DNA of 33,956 nucleotides from SBAX01 sp964646605. GTDB taxonomy: Bacteria; Planctomycetota; Phycisphaerae; UBA1845. The stretch lies in contig CAZYEX010000009.1 of the NCBI GenBank assembly GCA_964646605.1, positions 1 through 33,956 of the forward strand, given 5' to 3'. The position numbers were made by a program, and so were the translations under genes. The notes under the pieces are model-generated. The model did no database searches. It had not been told where the DNA came from and saw only the letters and a list, made by a program, of their open reading frames with translations. Below are positions 10,601 to 16,470 of this stretch, piece after piece (positions within the stretch are counted from its first letter, which is position 1; every line of letters begins with the position of its first letter).

Positions 10601-11668
10601 AACGTGCGATGGGACAACCTCGTGCTCGACCAGGGCGGGGTCTATTCGTTCGGCGTGGCGAGCTTGAACGGATCGGTGGGGACGTATGCGCTGGGGCTTT
10701 CCGATCAGCCGGTGGAAGCGCCCGGAGCGGTGCCGATCAACGCCGCGGTCAACACCGATGTCTTCCCCTTCGGCGACGTGGACGAGTGGGTCCTGGCCGC
10801 GACGGCGGGCCAGATCGTCAACATCTATGCAGATACCAACTACCCGATGTACGTGGACATTCGCTTGCTGGGACCGTCGGGGACGGTCGCCGCGACGGGC
10901 ACCGCTGTGGGAAGTTATGACAGCGAAATCCGGGACTTCACCATCCCCGCCAGCGGAGATTACACGGTGCAAGCGTACGCGCGGTATGTGGGGCCGCAAT
11001 ACACAGGCGCCTATACGTTGTCCCTGGATCTTGCGGGCGTGGACGATCACGCGATCGGATTCGGCGAGGTGGTGAGCGGAGCCTTGGATTTCGGGGCGGA
11101 TGCGGAAACGTATACCTTCGCGGCCTTGGCGAACGACGTGGCCACGATCAGCCTGCAGACGTCCACGACCTTCGCGGTGACGCTGACGCGCCCGGACGGG
11201 ACGACGGCGCTTTCCCAGAACGCGAGCGACACGCGGTGGCTCGATGTGCTGCTCAACCAGACGGGCGTGTACCGCTTCCGCATTCGGACCATCGTCAACG
11301 GTGCGATCGGCAGCTTCACCCTGTCGTTGTCCGATCAGCCGACGGAGACGCTGCCCGCGCTGGTCATCGGGACGCCCGTGCCGGGTTCGATTTTCCCATT
11401 CGGCGACGTGGACGAGCGGTCGCTGACCGCCAACGCCGGGCAGGTGGTCACCATCTTGGCGGATACGAATCCGCCGTTGTACTTGGAAGTGCGGCTGTTG
11501 AATCCGGCGGGGACGGTCATCGCCACGGGAACGGCTTTGAACACGTACGACAGCCGGATTCTGAGTTTCAACATCCCGGCCAACGGGACGTATACGGTGC
11601 AGGTGTACGGGCGAACGGTCAGCACCACGTACATCGGCGAGTACACACTGACCGTGACGAGTCCGTAA
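1637..11668 (+). CDS. Giant secreted multidomain protein with phospholipase A2-like domain and ten tandem PPC-like double modules
   Basis: The start is set by a strong Shine-Dalgarno AGAGGAGG at 1624-1631, five bases before the ATG. The 3343-residue product begins with a signal peptide (1-26), then a dockerin-like EF-hand pair (about 28-87, GDKDGDGDIDLRDLAAF). Ig/intimin-like beta domains (about 100-500) and a beta-rich region with the motif DPGSGISHAGW follow. Residues 759-852 resemble secreted phospholipase A2: CCNAHDNC contains H791-D792, and YDAGQAECC supplies a candidate D845. An Asp-rich calcium-binding linker (about 866-915), a Big_2-like domain (about 1036-1146) and a carboxypeptidase-regulatory-like domain come next. 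From about 1252 to the end are ten ~209-residue repeats. Each has one half ending LSDQP and another starting FGDVDE and containing SYDSQI, both similar to pre-peptidase C-terminal (PPC) sandwiches. Likely a surface or matrix protein; enzymatic activity is inferred. Confidence 0.85.
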   Translation: MQSGGWRFAVVVWAGLLAGSGSALGQTVRGDKDGDGDIDLRDLAAFQQCFTGDNGTVSGVCAVEDIDVDSHVDKVDFALFLCGFHGVGVSSIAPIVNKPSSPTTAMSVHLSGFTAAAASVEITGGAATVITPVDGCGFEADVRLLGNRLNRLFVTATFLDGTVGAATPLMVIQDRESPNLFIDFPQADSEITNETTDVAGRVGDMLSGFRGLQVTVNGIAAAVDVGIGNNGTFFAPEAPMVLGDNVILAVARDFLGNESARQITVRRVVVPPDAPVLTVVSGNQQSAVVFSLLADPIVVRVTHADKTPFPNKVVTFDVTRSNGRLTPTGVGEGSLTMQATTDANGLAQARWRVGGDAGCGNNRVAVTSRDIAGTTFFCASASAHPPKQINVGSGNNQRAEAGGPATEPLRAWVNDACNGVRDIAVTFTVTEGGGKVNGATSATVPSSATGHAEVEFQLGPRAGLNVISADFPGNPAEPAVFTLFGVARPDDSFPTRFSGIVLDNASQPIQGARCTLVVAGVTQPAVFSDVNGLFQFDDVSRSGPARVFVDGLPAFHLGGPKGRDIPVGSFPALSYETLVIPHAENSLGTPVLLPALNPNNAVPFNNTRDVELKVEGVEGLKMLIRAGSMTRVDGTRPNRDDPAIVALNQVHYDDVPMPMPDGAAPPFAWTLQPAGANFDPPVQITYPNMSGLPAGSIAFFLSFNNDTGRFEIVASGHVTADGLSIVSDPGSGISHAGWGCNCPPYSVTGDCENDCPPPNGCGPASGPGSGMGAIANYPLLQACFTECCNAHDNCYSACGASRKGCDIAFLGCNLASCAFTPTPGCPGLATLYYSLVQTMGGDAYDAGQAECCNPSEEFYAFMAYAAQVAGPPEQIPDADGDVMADDWEILHGLDPNDPSDGPQDLDGDLLSNFQEQIHGTDPRDADSNDNGIDDGTEVYQHQLQPPLPMVLNETCILTINGQSVQVTPIGTFSIPNVPAPDLFGPGGPGTAPDFLSDDWVRVTGVCQDGDVTRYVTSECFQIRQGETFVVSDLTITETPPPAIESIRATPGVPTLTAIGATTPLPIQAKLGDGSTTMLQPGAACVTYRTSNPRVVTVGQIGATTAQGGGPGVVTAQGSGKAVLTTTVDGATSVASILVSLGDPLTTVEGFVRFADLTPVAGATVVAEGLAASDTTDATGKFSITCVAAQVGPITVRAEILDEGVTLIGFAGPLTPVPNPGGTIDCQTGTGLTDAGIITLRDPCDPAFFEPLAYGDSDDGVVPITPQCDVSTYQFNGTTGKVVTLTLDSSTNFVVTLKAPSGIVRISEVVTDGRWMDLMLYETGAYRLTIERYNNSQGTFTVGLSDQPIESLPLVDLNVAVSNSMSPFGDVDERVFVGDAGQLVTIYADGEYPSYVDVRLLDANRFPIAYGTGVAGYDSQIVDFTIPADGNYIVHVSSRIPQTFYVGNYTLSVDSGGVDVRALAFGQSATGNITFGSDVVCYEFSAEADDITTISIDGATNFWATLVGPDGTQVFSATVNDSRWLDQRLFQTGAYRLMLRSLNGTIGAFTLALSDQPVESLAALVLGTPAGDSLQPFGDVDERSFAGTAGQVVTIYADGEYPAYVDMRLLDADRIPVAVGVAVASYDSQIVEFVIPVSGTYIVQIYQRIVQPFYVGNYTLSIDSDGVGVTPLAFGQSVSGAIANGADSTTYQFNATAGNVTTLSFESSPVFRVELTAPNGAHVFTVNTNTTRWLDLRLYQTGVYALTIGSVNGTIGSFNVALSDQPTEALPALALNAAVGDASVPFGDVDDRLFAGTAGQVVTFYADSNYPSYVDLRLLDTDRNVVATGVAVNSYDSQLVDFTIPATGNYIVQVVQRHIGVFYSGAYTLSVDSGGVEQVVIAYGQTHSNVLDHPSDIVCYVFNATAGDLTTISLATTISFWATLVAPDGSEVFSETANNSRWLDRRLQQTGAYRLMVRSLNGSQGNFTVALSDQDIEALAAVTLPSSVNDLILPFGDVDERTFAGTVGQVVTITADTNNPLYIDVRFLDAARHELAVGASIATYDSQIANFAVPATGSYIVQTYARFIGTTYIGAYTLSMAAGAAAPPVCNAPTTQTIAYGQTASRAVNVATPIRCVEFSAGAGDAASISFDADATFKVTLVAPNNTVAFTSNTSGGRWLDQRLFQTGTYRLAVERFNNSQGTFTMGLSDQPAESLAGLVRNAAVSDTVFPFGDVDEHPLSATAGEVLTLYADASSPAVDLRVLDSAGLVIVSGTPLSSYDSQIVDWNVPATGDYAVQVFARTVGVTQIGNYTLSVDAGGIDERAIAFGEAKLGVIGRPSDIICYEFAATAGDVAAITLNASTTFWVRLDAPDGSNVFSTNVGDARWLDQRFHQTGEYRLMIRSLNGSTGTFEVGLSDQPIESLTALNFNEAISDALHPMGDIDDRPMALGAGEVVTLYADANFPAYVDLRLLDADGHLFMLGTPVNSYDSQIVDWTVPATGTYTVEVIPRLVPAANTGDYLLSVDRKGVEMRSLAFGEFTAGTIDHGSDIVCYEFAATAGDVTTISFNGSTTFWVKLLAPNGSQVFSATVNDARWLDQKLHQTGDYRLVVRSLNGSTGLYFAALSDQPIEAAAVLSPNAEVSQWIAPFGDVDEWTLAAQTGDVVTIYADGFNPAFDVRLLDSDRALVASGEALASYDSQILNFTIPADGNYLVQVIARSVGVSYTGLYTLSLVVGGGVEVPLAYGEAKLGEIEFAADAVTYAFAATAGDVTSLSFESSPNFVVTLLAPDESLVFSAATGTARWLDVRLYQSGTYRLTVRSNGGTQGTFVVGLSDQPVESLPPLTLNSSVWDSIELLGDVDDWDFAGSAGDLVTIYADGNYPAYVDVRLLDENRLVVVSGTAVSSYDSQILNFTIPADGDYIVQVSQRIVASFYVGSYAISIHSCTGAVSELAYGESVGGAIANGGERDCYEFTATEGDVTTISLATSTTFVATLTAPDGSIVFSQNASNVRWDNLVLDQGGVYSFGVASLNGSVGTYALGLSDQPVEAPGAVPINAAVNTDVFPFGDVDEWVLAATAGQIVNIYADTNYPMYVDIRLLGPSGTVAATGTAVGSYDSEIRDFTIPASGDYTVQAYARYVGPQYTGAYTLSLDLAGVDDHAIGFGEVVSGALDFGADAETYTFAALANDVATISLQTSTTFAVTLTRPDGTTALSQNASDTRWLDVLLNQTGVYRFRIRTIVNGAIGSFTLSLSDQPTETLPALVIGTPVPGSIFPFGDVDERSLTANAGQVVTILADTNPPLYLEVRLLNPAGTVIATGTALNTYDSRILSFNIPANGTYTVQVYGRTVSTTYIGEYTLTVTSP
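3911..4192 (+). other. Phospholipase A2-like domain inside the giant protein
   Basis: Residues 759-852 follow the order seen in secreted and microbial phospholipases A2. A Gly/Cys-rich loop (NGCGPASG) is followed by CCNAHDNCY, which fits the active-site pattern C-C-x-x-H-x-x-C. CGASRKGCDIAF comes next, then a YY-containing helix and YDAGQAECC. H791 and D792 correspond to pancreatic His48 and Asp49, and D845 is placed like Asp99 (six residues before a Cys). The calcium loop is atypical. The family would hydrolyse the sn-2 acyl ester of phospholipids with Ca2+; activity here is inferred. Confidence 0.65.
5389..11665 (+). repeat. Ten tandem ~627-base coding repeats
   Basis: The SYDSQ-like codons recur near 5881, 6509, 7137, 7763, 8410, 9038, 9661, 10290, 10917 and 11547, mostly 623-629 bases apart, with one longer step (about 647) where unit four has an insertion (AAGAAAPPVCNAPTTQ). 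Each unit encodes about 209 residues in two beta-sandwich-like halves. Units are clearly homologous but diverged, with many silent and replacement changes. There is no near-identical pair over long stretches, so this is an old array rather than a recent amplification. Confidence 0.9.
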
Positions 11669-11732
11669 GGATCGGTGGGCGTGACCTGGGCGCCGATGGC
11701 GGATGAGGTCTCGTGAAGGAGTGGTGCATTCC

Positions 11733-12527
11733 ATGCGTGCGATCGGGTTGGGCATTCTGGCGGTTGGGCTGGGCGTTCCTTCCGTGGCATCGGCCCATGA
11801 TTTTTGGATCGAGCCCGCGACTTTTCGGCCGACATTGGGATCCGTCCTGAACGTGGCCCTGCGGGTGGGCGAGCATTTCGAGGGCGAACCGGTCAAACGG
11901 AGCGCCGAGAAGATGGCAGAGTTCACGCTCCACCGCGGGGCGGAGACGACGCCCATCGGCGGGGCGGAGGGAGATGACCCGGCGGGCGCGGTCAAGATCG
12001 AGAGGCCCGGCGTACAAGTCATCGGGTACCGAAGCAACCATTCCTCGATCGAGCTGAGCGCCGCCGACTTCGAGGCCTATCTGAAAGAGGACGGGCTGGA
12101 GCCGATCATCGCCCAGCGGGCGAAGCGCGGCGAGAGTGACAAGAGCGCCAAGGAAATCTACTCGCGCTGCGCCAAGGCGGTTGTGGCCGCGGGTCCGGCC
12201 AAGGAGGGCGCACACGACCGCGTATTGGGGTACACGCTGGAAATCGTTCCCCTCAAGAACCCGTATGCCCTCCAGCCCGGCGAAGAGTTGGCGGTTCGCC
12301 TCATTTTCGAGGGGAAGTTTCTTCCCGGCGCCAAGATCGTGGCCATGAACAAGACCGACGCCAAGAACCCGCTCACGGCGACCACCGCTGACGACGGCAC
12401 GGCACGGTTCAAGCTGACAAAGCCCGGAATGTGGATGATCAAATCGGTGCAGATGATCCCCGCCCCACAGGATTCCGGGGCCAACTGGGAGAGTTTCTGG
12501 GCGACGCTGACTTTCGAGATCCAGTAG
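11733..12527 (+). CDS. DUF4198 domain secreted protein
   Basis: The 264-residue product has a clear signal peptide (1-22, ending SVASA) followed at once by HDFWIEPATFRP, the hallmark opening of DUF4198 proteins. The end, MWMIKSVQMIPAP and WESFWATLTFEI, is also typical of that family. The family is a periplasmic or exported beta-sandwich; some members have been linked to nickel or cobalt uptake, but nothing nearby supports a metal transporter here. I chose ATG 11733 because GAAGGAG (11715-11721) precedes it and because it gives a clean signal peptide; ATG 11703 would add ten residues. It lies 64 bases after the giant gene on the same strand, so co-transcription is possible. Confidence 0.85.
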   Translation: MRAIGLGILAVGLGVPSVASAHDFWIEPATFRPTLGSVLNVALRVGEHFEGEPVKRSAEKMAEFTLHRGAETTPIGGAEGDDPAGAVKIERPGVQVIGYRSNHSSIELSAADFEAYLKEDGLEPIIAQRAKRGESDKSAKEIYSRCAKAVVAAGPAKEGAHDRVLGYTLEIVPLKNPYALQPGEELAVRLIFEGKFLPGAKIVAMNKTDAKNPLTATTADDGTARFKLTKPGMWMIKSVQMIPAPQDSGANWESFWATLTFEIQ

Positions 12528-12555
12528 GCGTTGGGCGGCGAAACCAGCGCCGCGT

Positions 12556-12584
12556 TTGATCCGGTCCGCAAGCGTGACTATGAT
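12556..12584 (+). promoter_or_regulatory. Sigma-70-like promoter upstream of the retropepsin-like gene
   Basis: TTGATC (12556-12561) and TATGAT (12579-12584) are separated by exactly 17 bases, matching the consensus at 4/6 and 5/6. The site lies between the DUF4198 stop and the ATG at 12620, giving a leader of about 30 bases. It is the best promoter-like pattern in the window and would mark the start of the 12620-14995 transcription unit. Confidence 0.55.
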
Positions 12585-12619
12585 GGGACGCACCGCTTCG
12601 GCGTGTCAGAGGCTTGGCG

Positions 12620-13237
12620 ATGATCCGCAACAGGGACAACGGAATGGGCCGGTTTTCGGTCGAGATTGAGATCGCCAACTACGACGACATGGCCCGCGCC
12701 CGGGCTGGGGACATCCCCGACGCACAGGTCCGGCGGACGAGGGTCCGCGGGGTGGTGGACACCGGGGCGACGCGCCTGGTGCTGCCGGTCTCGGTTGTTC
12801 GCGAGCTTGGGGTGCCAGTCACGGGTAAAGTCGGAGTTCGCTACGCGGACGGGCGGATCGCGGATCGCGACCGGGTCGACGGAATCTTCCTCACCTGTCT
12901 AGGTCGAAGCAGCGTGTTCAACGCGGTCATCGAACCGGACCGCGACTCGGCCCTCATCGGCGCGATCGTCCTCGAGGACCTGGACCTGCTTGTCGATTGC
13001 ATTACCCAACAACTGACCCCCCGCGACCCCGAACGCATCATCTCCGAGGCGGGATGCAGCAACGACCGTGGTGTAACCAGCAGTTGCCGGGCCGACAAGA
13101 CACCCCGGGAACCGGGTTCGCCCGTAGGGAGCGAACTCAAACAAACCCGGTCGATGCGGAGATCGGGGACATTCACCGGACCCTCGAGACCTGCGCGGCG
13201 AGCGGGTTGGGTTTCCGGCTTGGCGATGTTACCATAG
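12620..13237 (+). CDS. Retropepsin-like (clan AA) aspartic protease with unusual C-terminal extension
   Basis: The first ~145 residues fit the small bacterial clan AA aspartyl protease family. VVDTGATRLVLP carries the catalytic D47-T-G, and SALIGAIVLEDLDLLVD is the hydrophobic-Gly segment that supports the active site. These enzymes are expected to act as dimers in the cytoplasm. Family members, as I recall them, end soon after a segment like LTPRDPERIISEA. Here the frame continues about 60 more residues of Arg/Ser/Pro-rich, low-complexity sequence to 13237. This suggests a lost stop codon (the following GGA is one base from TGA) or a frameshift. ATG 12620 is preferred because AGAGG (12608-12612) precedes it; TTG 12614 and ATG 12644 are alternatives. 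No signal peptide is present. Confidence 0.75.
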   Translation: MIRNRDNGMGRFSVEIEIANYDDMARARAGDIPDAQVRRTRVRGVVDTGATRLVLPVSVVRELGVPVTGKVGVRYADGRIADRDRVDGIFLTCLGRSSVFNAVIEPDRDSALIGAIVLEDLDLLVDCITQQLTPRDPERIISEAGCSNDRGVTSSCRADKTPREPGSPVGSELKQTRSMRRSGTFTGPSRPARRAGWVSGLAMLP

Positions 13238-13264
13238 GTGAGCCGGGCGCGCGGAGTACCACGA

Positions 13265-14041
13265 ATGACGAATGCGGGGCGAAGTCTTGAGTTCACAAAT
13301 TTGCCCTTGATTGAGGCGGTGGTACGGATCTACTTTGTCGCCCGCATTCGCGTCGACTTCCGGCTTGTCTCGCAGTTACATGAGGACCTTCTCGCGGAGT
13401 TCCCGAATGTGACGCCACTCTCGACTTGGGAGGTAACTCCGGCTCTGCAACCACAGAGCCAACTTCCAATTCCACAAGGTGATCTTCCAGGTGCGGAGTA
13501 CTCGGGCGGTCAACACGGCCTTTTCGTGCAGCTACAGCCGCAGCTGCTTGCTGTCCGTTGGCGGCATGGAATCTCCGAACACGGTCCGGACTATCCGCGG
13601 TTTCCCAAGCTCCGCACGATTCTCGAGTCCTCGCTCCGCAGGCTCCAAGATCGGTCGAATGGAAGCGAGCTACACCCCGCGCTCATCAACATGACATACT
13701 CCAACTTCATTCGGATCGAAGACCCGCGACCGTACTTGAAGGAAGAATACTCGACGCTTGCGACCGTTGGGGCGAAGGTGCTTCAGGAACAGATCGTCGC
13801 GTGGCAAGCGCCAAACGGGATTGACCTTCGTTTTGAAGTTCGGGGTGCGGAGCGGAGTGTCGGCGCGCAGAAGGAGCCTGGCTATCTTCTGACGACTGCG
13901 GCCGGGCAGCGGGTCGAATCTGGAGATGACGTGCTTGCGCGCCTCGATGCTATCCACAGCGAGTTGCAGGTCCTGTTTGCCGGTCTAATTTCCAAGCGAG
14001 CAAAGGATGAATGGGGGTTCTCGAATGAAGCTGTTGGTTAG
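13265..14041 (+). CDS. TIGR04255-like protein of unknown function
   Basis: The 258-residue product opens with LEFTNLPLIEAVVRIYF and ends KRAKDEWGF. Both resemble the sporadically distributed TIGR04255 family, which starts with an N-P-L-x-E-A type motif and closes near a W-G. The family has no established biochemical role. It lacks a signal peptide and transmembrane segments, so it is presumably cytoplasmic. ATG 13265 follows GGAG at 13252-13255; a GTG at 13238, directly after the upstream stop, would add nine residues. Its 3' end overlaps the next gene by 17 bases, indicating translational coupling. The sporadic distribution of the family and the unknown partners make an accessory role plausible, but nothing here fixes it. 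Confidence 0.6.
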   Translation: MTNAGRSLEFTNLPLIEAVVRIYFVARIRVDFRLVSQLHEDLLAEFPNVTPLSTWEVTPALQPQSQLPIPQGDLPGAEYSGGQHGLFVQLQPQLLAVRWRHGISEHGPDYPRFPKLRTILESSLRRLQDRSNGSELHPALINMTYSNFIRIEDPRPYLKEEYSTLATVGAKVLQEQIVAWQAPNGIDLRFEVRGAERSVGAQKEPGYLLTTAAGQRVESGDDVLARLDAIHSELQVLFAGLISKRAKDEWGFSNEAVG

Positions 14042-14555
14042 CGCTACCGCGCTTTCGACGATCCCGATCGAACGTTTCGACCAACCGGTTGATGCGACTC
14101 CGGTGGAACGGTACGGATGTCGTCTGAGAGGATCGGCCAGCCAAGGTGACACACACGCGGCATCATTCGATCGGGGCGTGCAGAGCGCCGCCGCCGTGGA
14201 TTTCTTGCTCAAATCCGTGCGCTTGGAAATCGACGAGGATTTGGAGGAAACTGCGCACGGCGAGGCAGCCCGTCCCACGCAACGAACCATTTTGCGGGCT
14301 ATCGAAGTCGCGCGCGAACTGGCCATGAAATTCCATCGACAACCGTGGGTTGACGTGGTGGGATTCGTGGCCGATCGCGCCCGCGCCGGCGTGTTGGCAC
14401 ATTCGATGGAGACAGGCCGACGCATCACGTTCTACGCCGAAGGCGACCGAATTCGGGCGATCCGTGCTGCTGTGAGCGGGCGCCCAGACTGGTTTGAGCC
14501 TCTGGACATGGAGGAGGTCCGCTTGTCGCTCGATTGGATCGCGCGCATCGACTGA
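14025..14555 (+). CDS. Hypothetical protein coupled to the TIGR04255-like gene
   Basis: I do not recognise this 176-residue protein. It is soluble, with no signal peptide or membrane segment. Residues about 60-130 look helical and charged (AAVDFLLKSVRLEIDEDLEE, ARELAMKFHRQP), and the C-terminal part (ITFYAEGDRIRAIRAAV, MEEVRLSLDWI) looks mixed alpha/beta. ATG 14025 is preferred to ATG 14007 because GGGGG at 14013-14017 is well spaced from it. The gene begins inside the upstream coding region, and its stop TGA shares bases with the ATG of the next gene, so the three reading frames are linked. The arrangement suggests subunits or partners made together. Confidence 0.6.
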   Translation: MKLLVSATALSTIPIERFDQPVDATPVERYGCRLRGSASQGDTHAASFDRGVQSAAAVDFLLKSVRLEIDEDLEETAHGEAARPTQRTILRAIEVARELAMKFHRQPWVDVVGFVADRARAGVLAHSMETGRRITFYAEGDRIRAIRAAVSGRPDWFEPLDMEEVRLSLDWIARID

Positions 14556-14995
14556 TGGAGCGGATGGACCGACAGTTCATTAGACGCTTCTCGAAGAAGA
14601 GCGCCGTCAGGAAGGATCGAGTGGTATTGCCGGTTGCCTTCGCGCCTGGTCGTGACCCTACGGCGCTCAGTTTCACCTTGCGGGACATGACCCTGCAATC
14701 GATCGAGGCTCTGCTTCGATATCGCGCGTACTTCCGGATTCAACCATCGGGTGACCTTCCCGGGCTGTGTGTCCTGACGCACACGAACCTGACCGAGGAC
14801 CTTCGACCGCCGCTTCCGCCCCGTTACAGGGAGGACGAACAGGACCCGGTGTATGGCAAGCTTCACCACGAGACGGATTTACCGGACGAGACGCAACGCC
14901 ATCAAATGGCGACACAGGCAACTCAGAATGGGCTGTTGCTGCCGGCAGTGATTAACAAGCACGACCACCCGAACCTCACGGTGGATCAACGATGA
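14555..14995 (+). CDS. Hypothetical protein, last gene of the coupled cluster
   Basis: This 146-residue product is not recognised. It starts at the ATG embedded in the TGATG overlap with the preceding stop, a classic translational-coupling junction. The N-terminus is basic (MERMDRQFIRRFSKKSAVRKDR). The middle has a short beta/alpha pattern (FTLRDMTLQSIEALLRYRAYFRI), and the tail is polar and probably disordered (YREDEQDPVYGK to NLTVDQR). There is no signal peptide or transmembrane helix. The next gene on this strand is 214 bases away, so this is probably the end of the unit that begins at 12620. Confidence 0.55.
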   Translation: MERMDRQFIRRFSKKSAVRKDRVVLPVAFAPGRDPTALSFTLRDMTLQSIEALLRYRAYFRIQPSGDLPGLCVLTHTNLTEDLRPPLPPRYREDEQDPVYGKLHHETDLPDETQRHQMATQATQNGLLLPAVINKHDHPNLTVDQR

Positions 14996-15087
14996 TGACC
15001 AGGTTGCCTCCTCCGACTCCCCACAGCCCGTTGGTCGGCGGCAAAGAGACGGCGCCGCCCATCGCGGAGCACTGCCGGCGGCCGCGG

Positions 15088-15115
15088 TTGGTAGTTTCGA
15101 CGTTCCGATGATAAA
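15088..15115 (+). promoter_or_regulatory. Weak sigma-70-like promoter upstream of the HATPase gene
   Basis: TTGGTA (15088-15093) and GATAAA (15110-15115) are 16 bases apart in the 214-base gap before the HATPase gene at 15210. The match is partial. It would separate the HATPase/DUF4325 pair from the cluster upstream. Nothing else is recognisable in this gap. Confidence 0.3.
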
Positions 15116-15209
15116 GTTTGGTGCGGTCACTGATAGGCGGCCTGTGCCGCCCAGCGGATCACTCTCCAAGCTGCGGAGGGACGGGACCGACTCCGACGGA
15201 CGTTGACGA

Positions 15210-16073
15210 ATGCCGTTGTCCATCCAACCGCCGAAAAACTTCCGTCACGCGGGCGAGCTATCCGCGCGGTTCGATACCTCCGACCCCAGAACGGCAGCTT
15301 TCGACTCCGCCCAGGTGGACATTGATCTTCGGGAATGCGAATTCGTTCGCCCGCCCGCGGCGTTGTGGTGTCTGGTCTATCTGGCGCTGGCCTCGAAGCG
15401 CGGGTCGCGCTGCCGGTTGTTGGTTCCCAGCGACATGGGCGTTTGTGTGTACCTCAAGTCGTTGGGGCTTTTCGACACGTTGAAGGAACGCGGGGTGGAG
15501 GTCGATGATCGCGACGTCCGTGCCCGTCAGGATGCGAAGACCGTTCTGCCCATCACCGGATTCGAGACCACGGCGAACGCCACGGAGGTCACCAACCGGG
15601 CGTTCGACCGATTGCGCTCCTCGCCCCACGGGGCCGCCAACTTGACCTCGGTGGTGACGGAACTGTTCGGCGAACTGGCCATGAACGCGGCCCAGCACAG
15701 CGAGTCGCCGGTGGGGGCATTCGCGTGCGTTCAGTTCTTCGAGTTCGAGGGCGGCTCGCGCTTCACCTGCACCGTAGCGGACGGCGGGATGGGGGTTCAG
15801 GCGCACCTGCGTCGAAACAAGGCCCTCCGTTCGCGGGTGAGCTACGATTGGGACGCCCTCGAGCTCGCCGTTCGGGAACGCGTCAGCGGCACCGGCGACC
15901 CCCACCGGGGGATCGGATTGTACGGGGTCAGCGAGGACGTTCGCCGCCCCGGCCGTTCGCTGTTGCTGCACTCGGGACTGGGATCGCTGGAGATCAACGA
16001 GGAGTTGGAGAGCTCCGCAAGGCGAACCCGTTTGTTCCCCGGAACCTTGGCGTTTCTCTCCATTCCGGCGTAG
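15210..16073 (+). CDS. GHKL ATPase-like protein, anti-sigma/regulator type
   Basis: The 287-residue protein has a C-terminal GHKL-type ATP-binding fold. The N box ELFGELAMNAAQHS carries N159, the G1-type box VADGGMGV carries D191, and the G2 box HRGIGLYG follows at about 232-239. The N-terminal ~110 residues (VDIDLRECEFVRPPAALW) look like an STAS-type alpha/beta domain rather than a sensor. No dimerisation/His-phosphoacceptor region is present, so this is not an ordinary histidine kinase; it resembles anti-sigma-factor kinases. It lacks membrane segments. The next gene, a DUF4325 STAS-like protein, starts two bases after its stop, so the pair is co-transcribed and could work as a partner switch. 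The Shine-Dalgarno is weak (GACGGA). ATP binding is probable; the target is unknown. Confidence 0.75.
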   Translation: MPLSIQPPKNFRHAGELSARFDTSDPRTAAFDSAQVDIDLRECEFVRPPAALWCLVYLALASKRGSRCRLLVPSDMGVCVYLKSLGLFDTLKERGVEVDDRDVRARQDAKTVLPITGFETTANATEVTNRAFDRLRSSPHGAANLTSVVTELFGELAMNAAQHSESPVGAFACVQFFEFEGGSRFTCTVADGGMGVQAHLRRNKALRSRVSYDWDALELAVRERVSGTGDPHRGIGLYGVSEDVRRPGRSLLLHSGLGSLEINEELESSARRTRLFPGTLAFLSIPA

Positions 16074-16075
16074 CC

Positions 16076-16456
16076 ATGCGCATCCTTCGAGTCCATGACG
16101 TCCTCAGCGACAGAATCCTGGTCAGCCGAGAGTCCGCGCGCCTGCTGGAGGACGCCTTGCGGGGCATGATGGAAAGCGCCGGAAGCGGGAAGGCGGCCTG
16201 CGATCCGACGCCGTGGACCGTCGATTTCGAGGGTGTGGAGGGTATGGCTCCGTCGTTTCTCGACGAGCTTCTTTCCATCTTCGAGTCCTTCCTGGGCACG
16301 CAAGCCGCCCCGTCGGCGCGGCGTTTGATCGTGGCCCATCCTCCGACCCGACTCTCGCTCAAGTTCGAGGCCGTCGCCCGCGGACACGGGATGTCCGTCC
16401 GAGCGCTGGCCGACGGATCGTGGCTCTTGGCTGACGGTCAAGACTCCGCCGCGTGA
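16076..16456 (+). CDS. DUF4325 STAS-like protein
   Basis: This 126-residue protein carries VDFEGVEGMAPSFLDELL (about residues 44-61), matching the 'acidic-hydrophobic DF-x-V-x-x-x-x-SFLDEL' core of DUF4325, an STAS-like family. The C-terminal half (RRLIVAHPPTRLSLKFEAVARG) would be the remaining beta/alpha part. The gene starts two bases after the HATPase stop, consistent with a two-gene operon. STAS-like proteins commonly serve as switch partners for GHKL ATPases, binding or releasing them according to phosphorylation. The usual anti-anti-sigma phosphoserine is not certain: the Ser in APSFLDE is a candidate only. No other domain is visible. Confidence 0.7.
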   Translation: MRILRVHDVLSDRILVSRESARLLEDALRGMMESAGSGKAACDPTPWTVDFEGVEGMAPSFLDELLSIFESFLGTQAAPSARRLIVAHPPTRLSLKFEAVARGHGMSVRALADGSWLLADGQDSAA

Positions 16457-16470
16457 TTCCCGCCTTGGGT

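Noticed and set aside
13265..14995. Toxin-antitoxin assignment for the coupled genes
   Set aside because: No known toxin or antitoxin fold motif is visible, and the sizes (258, 176 and 146 residues) do not fit a typical pair; only coupling supports it.
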